Positions 25,601 to 33,400 of a stretch of 45,934 bases of DNA are shown piece by piece. Made by a program: the position numbers and the translations under genes. The stretch's first letter is position 1; each line of letters starts with the position of its first letter. The notes beneath the pieces are model-generated. The model saw only the letters and a list, made by a program, of their open reading frames with translations, made no database searches and was not told the origin of the DNA. This DNA comes from CAYLUN01 sp964386865 (lineage in GTDB: Bacteria > Verrucomicrobiota > Kiritimatiellia > RFP12 > UBA1067). The stretch covers positions 1-45,934 of the forward strand of contig CAYLUN010000043.1 of the NCBI GenBank assembly GCA_964386865.1, in the 5' to 3' direction.

Positions 25601-25955
25601 CGTCGGTGCCGTGGCAGGCGAAGTCGCGGAAGGTCGCGTCGTCGATGCCATTTTCGCCGGGGTAGAGCGCGGCGCAGGTGAGGCCGCCTTGGAGCAGGAT
25701 GCCCTGCTCGCGGCAGGCGTGGGCGAGCGGCGCGTAGGCCTGCCAGTCCGGCGTGTGGTGCCACTTGAACCAGCCGCGGCAGACGAAATCGGGGTGGACG
25801 CGGGAGAGGAGGTCGACGTCCTGCTGGCTGAAGACCGGCTCGTAGACAGCGAAGACGCGGACGTCGGCGAGGGTCGGAGCGACCGGCTCTGCGCGTGTGT
25901 GCGAGACGGCCAGTAGTGCGGCAGCGAGCGCGATTCCCCTGTGGACTGGCACCAT
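22626..25955 (-). CDS. Secreted TIM-barrel putative glycoside hydrolase with C-terminal jelly-roll domains, family unassigned
   Basis: An 1109-residue exported protein (signal peptide MVPVHRGIALAAALLAVSHTRA; AGGAG seven bases before the ATG). Residues about 30-430 look like a TIM barrel of the clan GH-A/GHL type: VHPDFVCRGWFKWH, LLQGGLTCAALYPG, the acidic GIWYDEIEGYYDWNP, and VVFFVDWPGE. I cannot name a CAZy family. Two similar jelly-roll domains close the protein (about residues 745-860 and 960-1090, each with an ALHxxxxxxxRF core), probably sugar-binding. Residues about 500-540 are low-complexity and are encoded by a repeat-like DNA segment (24351-24410). It is transcribed ahead of the glycerophosphodiesterase gene, and its stop lies in a palindromic repeat. 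Likely polysaccharide degradation; substrate unknown. Confidence 0.65.
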   Translation of the reverse strand: MVPVHRGIALAAALLAVSHTRAEPVAPTLADVRVFAVYEPVFSQQDVDLLSRVHPDFVCRGWFKWHHTPDWQAYAPLAHACREQGILLQGGLTCAALYPGENGIDDATFRDFACHGTDGQPFLCRQADHGGWYHLSLYNPKVIAMLKREARLQLDAGAAGIWYDEIEGYYDWNPTEGYDPYACAAFRDWLVRKYCAGQGWRDDDPRWQTQFGIDLAKHGGTIRTFDYLRHLQTTPGKDGKPLADNPPQGHPRAWASSPSPLYREWGFAWDRNAAGTFRFDTVATLFADLLADADRYAREKYGRTLLSTYNHNGTARRGVAFQQPHNGAQPPLRHGRLDGRASYLSFYEDLIADAAEVCPEQPVVFFVDWPGETDRLVALPRSDQTHFFSLYIPEAYAAGGEFALPLRGYSYVAAHQGTLATLARLADFYRERAPWLRASRLAPAQPERQDSLTLRARTSACGTAIHIVNHAFSTRDLWPQPRTNLTVTIDWSGPVPNRASISASAWSCERLSTASPSSSNANPPGGGRGCAEPSLLLAPVGPVPGSAFAVSPDFPEQRPVPLALKDGRLTLEVGTLFRSALVILPNADALRRVTGAASDGTHILDPQGRALAVARNGRFTLWLPPIAFVIECLETGERLPARDGAAFAPPPGGGFASGLLLDTFGIPARHAEIASGPRRWHTDAWGRYRVPLVQLAAGPLTACVEPGTTNTLPAHTAFTAWRIRATRIPILSLPPLEHPREPQDAASLGGFWANWPDKERAPGVIALARDDHAGRPALRCTFSPTPRAPWSNINSPAFEIGDADAVELTYAGDGSPRTVYAVLHAPPRFFRHPLTLASTEWATARIALRDFRDDRGAAFDPAAASHAASFQLSPAFGGSASPPTAAPATLWLHAASLVNVTPVKEEWHSDAAFDDVDVDNLQAEHKPLPPPPAIANRQPLVHFTAPAPKLLANWDGKGADDVKPLVVIERVAPSDKAPFLRVTFPAGECAWGNANIPLPSAQLKDADGLALRLRASPSDDVALALHTASPAGQRFFRADAETAEAWVDVVLPWSQFLGDDGKPFAPASAAWLNLQLCRPARTLKQNVVVDIEAVDGFTVNPQVPVRNPR
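24351..24410. repeat. Repeat-like segment carried in frame inside the 1109-aa hydrolase gene
   Basis: On the minus strand this reads CTTCGCCCTCC, then GGGGGGCGAGGCTGCGCCGAG and a TCGCTT end, matching the intergenic stretch at 15645-15693. It encodes a Ser/Pro/Gly-rich loop unlike the flanking domains. Confidence 0.5.
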
Positions 25956-26237
25956 TGCGACTCCTCTCCCCCGAATCCCGTTTCGACTTGCGGCAACACT
26001 AGCACAGGACGAGAAGGGAGGTCAAACCGACAGCGATTCGGCAATTCCCATTATGGCTTGCCGTGATACGGGAAAGAGGGCTGAAGCCCGGACTACGAAC
26101 GGGTTGACCTGATCTACTTTCTTTCTATTACCGGCGAGGGACACGGCTCTTTCTGCACGCTCTATGACGCGCTGACCAACGTCTGCGACAAGGTAGACAC
26201 GCGGTTGGCGACAACACGGTCGTGATCGTGCCGGCGG
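25956..26237. other. Intergenic region without a recognised gene
   Basis: 282 bp between two minus-strand genes. It should hold the promoter of the 1109-aa hydrolase at its left end and contains one copy of the GGGCTGAAGCCCGGACTAC repeat (26078-26103). From about 26108 to 26224 a plus-strand frame is open and ends at a TGA, but it has no start signal and no recognised homology. Confidence 0.6.
26078..26103. repeat. 26-bp dispersed hairpin repeat, copy 1
   Basis: Contains GGGCTGAAGCCCGGACTAC followed by GAACGGG. GGGC/GCCC closes a TGAA tetraloop. Other copies lie at 41005-41030 and 45834-45859 with one or two changes. Confidence 0.9.
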
Positions 26238-27110
26238 CTAGCCCTTGACCCAGCGGGCGTAGGCGCCGCAGGGGGTGGGCAGGGCGGCGGGCGTGCCGGT
26301 GAGCAGCATTTCGCCCGAGGTCGTTGTGCCGCCGAGCCCGTCCGCGGCCTGGCCGAGCACGTTCTGGAGGACGACGGGCGAGTAGCCGGGCGTGTGCGCG
26401 CTGAGCAGGATGAAGAGCGGGTCGGGCGTGAGCAGGCTGCGGCAGAGGCGCAGCGTCTCGGGCAGGTCCTTCTCGATCTTGTACATCTCGTTGTTCTGGC
26501 CGCGGCCGAAGGTCGGGGGGTCGAGGATGACGGCGTCGTAGCGGCGCTCGCGCTTCGCTTCGCGGCTGAGGAACTTGTGGGCGTCGTCGGTGATCCAGCG
26601 GATGGGGTGCGTCTGGAGGCCGTTGAGCGCGGCGTTATCGCGCGCCCACTGGACCATGCCCTTGGAGGCGTCGAGGTGGCAGACCTCCGCGCCGCCGAGG
26701 GCTGCGGCGAGGGTCGAGCCGCCCGAGTAGGCGAAGAGGTTCAGGACGTGCACCGGGCGCTTGCGGGCGTCGCAGGCGGCGTTGACCGTTTCGCGGAGCC
26801 ACTGCCACTGGGCGCGCTGCTCAGGAAAGATGCCGAGGTGGCCGAAGTCGGTGCCGGAGAGCTTGAAGGCGATGCCGGCGATCCGGACCGTCCACTCGGC
26901 CGGCAGCGCGCCGCGGTTGTGCCACTGGTTGCCGTCGGCGCGGTCGAACGAGGCGTGGGCTTTGTCCCACGCGCTGGCGGGCAGGGCAGGCTTCCAGACC
27001 GCCTGCGAGCAGGGGCGGGCGAGCACGCAAGAGCCGAAGCGCTCCAGCTTGCGGCCGTCACCGCTGTCGAGCAGCTCGTAGTCGTCGGAGGGTATGTTGG
27101 GTAGGTTCAC
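26238..27110 (-). CDS. Class I SAM-dependent rRNA methyltransferase (RlmI/RlmK-like)
   Basis: Probably methylates an rRNA base with SAM. The N-terminal motif YELLDSGDGRKLERFG (residues 11-26) is typical of a large family of RlmI-like proteins. The SAM-binding core is VLNLFAYSGGSTLAA (122-136), followed by EVCHLDASKGMVQWARDN, and the catalytic-loop motif DPPTFGRG (197-204). At 290 aa it lacks the PUA domain of E. coli RlmI. The only reasonable start is GTG at 27110, which lies within a dispersed repeat (27097-27124) and has no Shine-Dalgarno. It begins 3 bp after the stop of the thioredoxin/CcdA gene, so translation is probably by coupling. The exact RNA target cannot be named. Confidence 0.85.
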   Translation of the reverse strand: MNLPNIPSDDYELLDSGDGRKLERFGSCVLARPCSQAVWKPALPASAWDKAHASFDRADGNQWHNRGALPAEWTVRIAGIAFKLSGTDFGHLGIFPEQRAQWQWLRETVNAACDARKRPVHVLNLFAYSGGSTLAAALGGAEVCHLDASKGMVQWARDNAALNGLQTHPIRWITDDAHKFLSREAKRERRYDAVILDPPTFGRGQNNEMYKIEKDLPETLRLCRSLLTPDPLFILLSAHTPGYSPVVLQNVLGQAADGLGGTTTSGEMLLTGTPAALPTPCGAYARWVKG

Positions 27111-27156
27111 GGTTCAGCGGTTGGTCGGTTGGGTAGGTTCACGGTTCAGCGGTTGG
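27097..27156. repeat. Two tandem copies of a TTCACGGTTCAGCGGTTG-containing repeat
   Basis: The 28-bp unit at 27097-27124 is repeated exactly at 27129-27156 (period 32 bp). It encodes the last residues and TGA stop of the thioredoxin/CcdA protein and the GTG start of the methyltransferase on the minus strand. Further copies of the core: 42691-42710 and, reversed, 17484-17513. Confidence 0.9.
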
Positions 27157-28361
27157 GTGGCGGCGGGTCGGTCGGGCGCGGCTGCTGGGGCTGGGGCGGC
27201 CTTGTGCCAGAGCAGCAGAATGGCCATGGCGGTGAAGAAGACGCCGAGGAGGATTTTGGTGACCACGAGGTTGCGGCGGCTCCAGCTGATCAGCGACTTG
27301 AGCTGCATGCCGCGGTGGAAGCAGATGAAGACCACGGCGAGCGGCAGCACGAAAAGCAGATTGTAGGTGACGAGCAGGAGCCAGGCGCAGAGGTCGGTGC
27401 AGTTCTGCTTGAGCATATACATGAGGGTGGGCAGGTAGCCCTGTCCGGTGCAGACGCTCTCGAGAACCGTGACGCCCGCTCCGGTGACGAAGCCGCCGAC
27501 GATCGGACCGCCGACGCCGAGCCGCGCGTTCATGAAGGCGTGGATGCGGGCCTTGATCTTCTTCGGGATCTGAAGCGTCACGTCGTCCGGCCGCTGGGTC
27601 TTGCGGAAGCGGAAGGCGTCGCGGAACGAGAGGGCCGCGAGGGGGATCATGCAGAGGCCGAGCGCGATCTCGACGACCGTCTTGACGAGCGGGAAGTTGG
27701 GCATCCGGCGGAAGGCGTAGAGAAAGCCGAAGCCGAGCGAGATGTAGACGATGAACGAGGCGGCGATGAAGGAGACGCCGACGAGCAGGCGGGTGTGGCG
27801 GGTGGCTTTGGCCACGGCCAGCACGCTCATGAAGAAGATGAGCGTCGAGATCGCGCACGGGTTGAAGCCGTCGATGAGGCCGCCGAAGGCGACCACGGAG
27901 AAGGTGAGGGCGCTGGCCCGCGTGCGCACGACAGCTTGGCCCTGAGCCCCCTGTACGTCGGGAGGCAGGGGCTGCTTCCAGTCCGGCGCCTGGCGGCGGA
28001 TGAGCGCCTCGTTGACGCGCTCGGCGAGGCCGGTGGCGACGGCCGCGTAGCCGGAGAGGAAGTCGGTGTGGTCGACGACGATGGAGACTTTGCCATTCTC
28101 GGTGTTGTGGCAGCGCTGCTGGTAGGCGACGAGGAGCGGGATCGTCTCGGTCTTGGTCATGTCGTGCCAGACGATCTCGTAAAAGCCCTCGAAGCGCGAC
28201 TCGAACTCGGGGAAGACTTCGCGCTTGATGCGCTCGCATTCGGGGCAGCCCGGCGAGTGAAAGAGATCCAGGCGCACCTGTTGGGAGTCTTCTGCGCAGG
28301 CTGAGCCGCACAGGAGGCCTGCGGTAAGAGCGGGCAGCAGGAATCGTATGAAACGGAGCAT
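27114..28361 (-). CDS. Thioredoxin-like / CcdA (DsbD-type) membrane fusion protein
   Basis: A 415-residue protein that probably moves reducing equivalents across the inner membrane. A signal peptide (MLRFIRFLLPALTAGLLCGSACA) precedes a thioredoxin/glutaredoxin-like domain with the redox motif FHSPGCPEC (C39, C42). After a linker come six or so membrane helices with the paired CcdA-type cysteines: FNPCAIST (C169) and ESVCTGQGYLP (C304). DsbD has its soluble thioredoxin domain at the C-terminus; here a CxxC domain is at the N-terminus, so the order is unusual. ATG 28361 is preferred to TTG 28391 because it begins the signal peptide. The last residues are encoded by a dispersed repeat. The rRNA methyltransferase follows after 3 bp. 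Confidence 0.8.
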   Translation of the reverse strand: MLRFIRFLLPALTAGLLCGSACAEDSQQVRLDLFHSPGCPECERIKREVFPEFESRFEGFYEIVWHDMTKTETIPLLVAYQQRCHNTENGKVSIVVDHTDFLSGYAAVATGLAERVNEALIRRQAPDWKQPLPPDVQGAQGQAVVRTRASALTFSVVAFGGLIDGFNPCAISTLIFFMSVLAVAKATRHTRLLVGVSFIAASFIVYISLGFGFLYAFRRMPNFPLVKTVVEIALGLCMIPLAALSFRDAFRFRKTQRPDDVTLQIPKKIKARIHAFMNARLGVGGPIVGGFVTGAGVTVLESVCTGQGYLPTLMYMLKQNCTDLCAWLLLVTYNLLFVLPLAVVFICFHRGMQLKSLISWSRRNLVVTKILLGVFFTAMAILLLWHKAAPAPAAAPDRPAATQPLNREPTQPTNR

Positions 28362-28472
28362 AGAGGGCTTCACCTTGCGCTGCGTCCGCAAACCCTAGCG
28401 ATCGCAGAAGTGAACTAGTTTAACGGGCTTGGGGGCCGGATGCAAGGGGTTTGCCCAGCCGTCCGGGCGTAC

Positions 28473-28704
28473 GGGTGCGATTGCAAACTATTGCAATCGC
28501 ACAGAATTCAGAAGCCAGAAGCCAGAATTCAGGAGTTGGATGCCAACGAGTTATGTCCGATTCGCGCGAGATTCTTCCTGTCTCCTCTTTGGGAGACACC
28601 TTTTTGGGCGGCGCTTTCGTATGTAAGTCGTTGCGAAGCAATTCTGAATTCTGACTCCTGAATTCTGACTTCTGGGTGCGATGCAACGAAGTAAAATCGC
28701 ACCC
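28473..28704. repeat. Composite 232-bp element of nested inverted repeats
   Basis: Outer arms: GGGTGCGAT (28473-28481) and ATCGCACCC (28696-28704). Inside, 28515-28535 and 28655-28675 are 21-bp inverted copies with one mismatch (core CCAGAAGCCAGAATTCAG). Local hairpins: TGCGATTGCAA/TTGCAATCGCA (28476-28501) and TGTCTCC/GGAGACA (28579-28598), the latter followed by TTTTT, terminator-like on the plus strand. It fills most of the gap 28362-28709, which shows no gene. Confidence 0.75.
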
Positions 28705-28709
28705 CGGGC

Positions 28710-29213
28710 TTACAGTTCGGGGGCTCCGTACTCCTCGGGCGTTTCCGCTGCCAGCCCGTACAGGGCGTGCTGGTCGGCGAGGTCGTAGTTGCTGGTGGGC
28801 CGGGCCGGAGACGACAGGAACGCGACGAGGAGGGCGCGAAGCTGCTCGGCGTCCCGCGTCTCGCACTCCCAGACCACCAGCACCTGCCACCCGGCCCGCC
28901 AGAGCTGGCGCAGCGCCTGCTGGTCGCGCGCGACGTTGCGCGCGAACTTCTCCTGCCAGAAGCGCGTGCGCGTGGCCGGCACGTGCCCGCCGCCGCGGCA
29001 GCCGTGGCCGTGCCAGAAGCAGCCGTGGACGAAAATGGCCTTGCGGTGGCGGGGCAGGACGAGGTCCGGCCTGCCCGGCAGCCCCTTGACATGCAACCGG
29101 TAGCGGAACCCCAGCGCGTGCACGAGGCGCCGCACGGCCCACTCCGGGGCCGTGTCCTTGCTGCGCACGTGCGACATGCACGTGTGACGTTGCGCTGGCG
29201 TGAGGCGATCCAT
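28710..29213 (-). CDS. vsr: Very short patch repair (Vsr) endonuclease
   Basis: Nicks DNA 5' of the T in T:G mismatches left by deamination of 5-methylcytosine. The 167-residue protein has every Vsr block: MDRLTPAQRHTCMSHVRSKD, GRPDLVLPRH with catalytic D50, FVHGCFWHGHGC (metal-binding and active-site His around H68), VPATRTRFWQEKF and LVVWECETRD. The start at 29213 is the usual MDRLTP Met; an upstream ATG at 29234 would add seven residues. No Shine-Dalgarno is evident. Vsr usually sits beside a cytosine-5 methyltransferase, but none is encoded in this window. A GC-rich inverted repeat lies just upstream (29246-29283). Confidence 0.93.
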   Translation of the reverse strand: MDRLTPAQRHTCMSHVRSKDTAPEWAVRRLVHALGFRYRLHVKGLPGRPDLVLPRHRKAIFVHGCFWHGHGCRGGGHVPATRTRFWQEKFARNVARDQQALRQLWRAGWQVLVVWECETRDAEQLRALLVAFLSSPARPTSNYDLADQHALYGLAAETPEEYGAPEL

Positions 29214-29245
29214 GATCCAGTTGACCGTTAACATTGAAACAGAAC

Positions 29246-29283
29246 GGGCGGGAGAGACCAAGAAGATCTTTCTGCGCCCGCCC
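29246..29283. repeat. Hairpin between vsr and the M23 peptidase gene
   Basis: GGGCGGG (29246-29252) pairs with CCCGCCC (29277-29283); the loop contains the near-palindrome AAGAAGATCTTTCT. It is in the divergent promoter region, 33 bp before the vsr start. A run of eight T follows farther on, near 29325. Confidence 0.6.
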
Positions 29284-29396
29284 CTTCCCGTTTGGGCTTG
29301 TGAGGCGGCTTTTCAATGTGGTATGTTTTTTTTCATCTTCATAAAGTCAAACAGAGTGCGCGGGGCCTTGACATGTAAACCTGTGGCGGCCGACGA

Positions 29397-30323
29397 ATGA
29401 ATCATGCTGTGACAAAATACGCTGCCGCGGCAATGAGCGCTGAACCGACGTCGGCGCCGGCGCCGCGCGTTGCGACTAGCTGCGGGGCGCGTTCGCGGCT
29501 CGTCGCTTCCCTTGCGCTTCTCGCCCTGCCCTCGCTTGCCCAGCTCACGGACACCGGCCCGTTCGAGGAAAACAGCAATGTGCAGATTGTGGCGAAGAGG
29601 ACGGCGGCCAGAGCCGTAAAGTTGTACGCGCAGTTGACCAATTGCACGGAGGTCACCATTACGCTGAGGTTGGCGCTCACAAACGCAGTAGCCTCCGAGC
29701 CGTTGCCGCTGACCGTTGACTCAATGGGCCGGACGTCGTTTGAGGTCGTGACGATCCGCGCAGAAGGCCGCGGGGGCCTGTGGGGCCACGGCGGCCAATA
29801 CCGCTGGCAGTATGGGCGGCGGGGCGAGGCGGTGGAGAGCGCGTACGCCTACGAGCTGCCATACGTGGACGGCGCCTATCCGGTGACGCAGGCCGACAAG
29901 GGAGGCCTGACGCACACCGAGGGGTCGGGATCTGAACACGCGATTGATTGGGCGATGCCCATTGGGACGGTGGTCTGCGCCGCCCGCGAGGGAACCGTGG
30001 TCGCCCTTCGCCGGGATTCGACCGTAGGGGCAAGAAGCCCGCGGTTTACAAGCTCCTGCAACTTCGTCGTAATCAGGCACGAAGACGGCACCTTTGCGGA
30101 GTATGGCCACCTCAAGAGAAACGGCGTGCTGGTGTGGCTCGGGCAGAAGGTGAAGAGCCGGGGAGTGATCGGCTTTTCCGGCACCTCAGGCTATTCGTCA
30201 GGCCCGCATCTACACTTCTCGGTCTTCCAGAACATCGATGGCCAAGTCAGGCGGTCCATCCCCGTTCAGTTCAAGACGAAGACCGGGAGCGTGGAAACCC
30301 TGAGGACGGGCCAGGTGTACTGA
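29397..30323 (+). CDS. Exported M23-family metallopeptidase (LytM-like)
   Basis: Probably cleaves peptidoglycan cross-links or acts as a degenerate LytM factor in the envelope. The 308-residue protein has a long basic N-terminus, then the hydrophobic segment SRLVASLALLALPSLAQ as signal peptide. The peptidase domain covers about residues 165-290: EHAIDWAMPIGTVV (H181, D184), FAEYGHLKRNG (H238) and SGPHLHFSVF (H271, H273), the last being the invariant HxH. The first zinc ligand is uncertain, because the usual H-x3-D spacing is one residue shorter here; H173 is an alternative. ATG 29397 has no good Shine-Dalgarno, so a later start near the hydrophobic segment cannot be excluded. No operon partner. 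Confidence 0.82.
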   Translation: MNHAVTKYAAAAMSAEPTSAPAPRVATSCGARSRLVASLALLALPSLAQLTDTGPFEENSNVQIVAKRTAARAVKLYAQLTNCTEVTITLRLALTNAVASEPLPLTVDSMGRTSFEVVTIRAEGRGGLWGHGGQYRWQYGRRGEAVESAYAYELPYVDGAYPVTQADKGGLTHTEGSGSEHAIDWAMPIGTVVCAAREGTVVALRRDSTVGARSPRFTSSCNFVVIRHEDGTFAEYGHLKRNGVLVWLGQKVKSRGVIGFSGTSGYSSGPHLHFSVFQNIDGQVRRSIPVQFKTKTGSVETLRTGQVY

Positions 30324-30417
30324 GCGCTTCCGGCGCGATGTTCGGCCAGAATGAGGGGTGGTTCTAAAGTTCTAAAGTTGTAGAGGGCTGGGCTGCGGAA
30401 ATAAGGGGAAAGGGGCG

Positions 30418-33400
30418 ATGCGAATGAGAACAGGGGTGTCGGCGCTGATCGGGGCAGTCCTTGCGACGGCGGTGGGGGCGATTGAGACCGAGGTTCTGTT
30501 CGACGGGAGCCGGCTTGGCGACTGGACGACGTCGCGCGATGACCAGCGGCTCGCCAAGGAGTTCTCGCTGAGCGAGCTGACGGGCGTGGCCAGTCCGGCG
30601 GCGCTGCAGTGGCGCTTCGCCACACGCGGGATCGCGTTCAACGACATTTTTCTTCAGCGGCCGATCGCGCGGCGCTTCGACGCGCTCCGCGTGCGCGTGA
30701 AGAACGAGGGCGCGGCCATGGAGCTGGCCTGCAAAGTCCGCGCCGCCGACGGCGCGGAGTGGACCGCGAAGCGCGCTCTTCTCAAGGCCGGCGAGGAATG
30801 GCGCTGGGTGGAGTTTCCGGCGTCCGACTGGACGGTCGCCTCGTGGTCGCGTGACGCCGACGGCACGCTGGACTTCCCTCTCGCCACGCTCGCCCTGATC
30901 GCCTTCGGCATCAAGGCGGGGCCGGAGTACCGGCTGCAAGTCGCGGGCATTGAGGTCGTGCGGCCCGACGTGCCGGTGGCGACGGTGCGCGACCTGCAGA
31001 TTCCGAAGGTTATGCGGGCCGGAAAAAGCTACCCGGTCAGCCTGAGTTTCAGCGCGGACCGGCCGGTGCTCGAAGGCGGCGCCGCGCTGGTTTTCCAGCG
31101 CGGAAAGAAAGAGCTGTTCCGCGTGCCGCTCGAGCTGCCGACGCCGCTGGCGAGGCTTGCGCCTGGCCAGGAGGTGCGCGTGCAGGCCGAGGTGCGGGTG
31201 CCGGCGTTCGCGTTCGGCGGGCCGCAGTCGGTCGCGCTGCGCCTGGGCGACGCGCACGTGTGGGTGGGCGGAAAGCTGGCCGACGAGGCGGTCGCCGCGG
31301 TGACCGTCGAGCAGCGGGACACAAAGAAGTGCGTGGCCGCCGTGAAGAGCTACCACGGCACGCCGACGCTGTTCATCAACGGCACGCCGCACAACGGCAT
31401 GACCTGGGCGACCTACCGCCCCACGGCGGAGGTTTTCCGCGACTTCACGAAGGCGGGCGTCACGCTCTACACGTTCGCCGCGACGCCGACCGAGTCGGGC
31501 TACGGGCTGGCGCGCACCGCGTGGATCGCGCCCGGCGAGTACGATTTCTCGCAGCTCGACGAGCGGGCGCTGATGCTGCTGCAGGAGAACCCCGACGCCT
31601 ACTTCTTTCCGCGCCTGTATGTGCATGCGCCGAAGTGGTGGAGCGAGGCGCACCCCGACGACGTCGTGCTGATGGATCCAGGCGACGGCGCGTTTGTGCC
31701 GTTCATCCACTCGGGAGGCAAGCCCGCCCCGAGCTGGGCCTCCGAGGCGTGGCGTCGCGACACGATCGAGGGCCTGCGCCGGCTCATCGCGCACGTCGAG
31801 GCGTCGCCGTACGCCGACCGCGTGATCGGCTACCACATCGCGTCGGGCACGACGGAGGAGTGGATGATGTGGGGCGGCAACGAGAACCAGTGGGTGGACT
31901 TCTCGCCCGCGAACACGGTCCGCTTCCGCGCGTGGCTGCGCGAGAAGTACGGGTCGGACGAGGCGCTACGGGCGGCGTGGCGCGACGCGGGCGCAAGCCT
32001 CGCGGGCGCGGCGATTCCCGCGAAAGCCCAGCGGCAGCGCACGGAACTGGGCTCGCTGAGGGATCCGCAGAAGGAACAGGCGGTCATCGACTACTACCTG
32101 TACAACTCCGACCTGGTGGCCGACACGATCTGCACCTTCGCGAAGGCCGTCAAGGAGATCACCCGGCGCAAGAAGGTGGTCGGGGCGTTCTACGGCTACC
32201 TGCTGCAGCTGTGCGGCGAGCAGCGGCAGCAGAACGCCGGGCACCTGGCGCTGGCGAAGGTGCTCGCTTCGCCGGACGTGGACTTCTTGACGAGCCCGAC
32301 CAGCTACGCGTTCCGCAAGCTCGGCGGCGAGGGCACGAGCCACTTCATGTCGCTGTTCGGCAGCGCCAAGCTGCACGGCAAGCTGTGGTTCGACGAGAAC
32401 GACATCCGCACCTCGCTATCGGGTGGTCAGATCGGCGAGTGGGGGCGGCCGGCGAACGTGGCCGGCGACATCGTGCAGCAGGAGAAGGAGCTGGCGAACG
32501 TGATCGTCAACGGCGCGGCGCAGTGGTGGTTCGACGTGGGCGGCAACGTGTACGGCAGCCCCGCGCTCATGGGGCGCATCGGCGAGCTGGCGGTCAGCGC
32601 GACCGAGGCGCAGCGCCTCGACCGCAGCTCCGTGGACGAGGTGGCGATGGTTGTGGACGAGAGGAGCCTGTGCTACCTGCGCGTGGCCGACCCGCTGGGG
32701 GCGCGGCTGCTGGTGTCGCAGCTTCCGGCCCTGTCGCGCATCGGGGCGCCGGTCGGGCACTACCTGGTCACCGACTTGCCGCGCCTCAAGGATCGCAAGG
32801 TCTTCTTCATCATGACGAGCTTCGCGCCGACCGCGCAAGACCGCGCGGCGGTCGAGGCGCTCAAGCGCGACGGCCACGTGCTGGTGTTCTTGTATGCGCC
32901 CGGCGCGTACCGCGAGGGGCAGCTGGACGAGGCGGCGATGGAGGCGCTGACCGGGATCCGGCTGCGCATGAGCCGCGACGCGGGCGCGTTCAGCGTGAAG
33001 GTGGCGGGCGGGCACCGGCTGACGGAGGGGCTGGAGGGGCAGACCTACGGCGACGCGCACCGCTCGCTGCCGGTGTGCTACGCCGACGACGCGGCGGCGA
33101 CAGTGCTGGGGGCGCTGGAGAACGGCAAGCCCGGGCTGGTCGTCAAGGAGGGCAAGGGCTGGACCTCGGTGTTCTCCTCGGGGCCGCTGCTGCCGGCGCG
33201 GCTGATGCGCAACATCGCGCAGTCCGCCGGCGTACACACGTACATCGACACCGAGGACGTGGTGTGGGCGTCGAAGGAGCTGCTGGCGGTGTGCGTGAAA
33301 GACGCGGGCAAGCGGACGGTGCGGCTGCCCAAGCAGGCGACGGTGCGCGACCTGTACTCGGGCGAGGTGGTGGGCAAGGGCGCGGACGCGTTCGAGGCCG

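Noticed and set aside
26108..26224. Possible small gene or remnant in the gap before the rRNA methyltransferase
   Set aside because: About 38 open codons ending in TGA, but no start with ribosome site and no recognisable homology; too weak to annotate.
28710..29213. A restriction-modification or other defence island around vsr
   Set aside because: Neighbours are a thioredoxin/CcdA fusion and an M23 peptidase; no methyltransferase, nuclease or toxin-antitoxin genes were found.
29369..29396. TTGACA upstream of the M23 peptidase gene as a promoter
   Set aside because: No acceptable -10 at 16-18 bp; the start codon would fall where the -10 should be.
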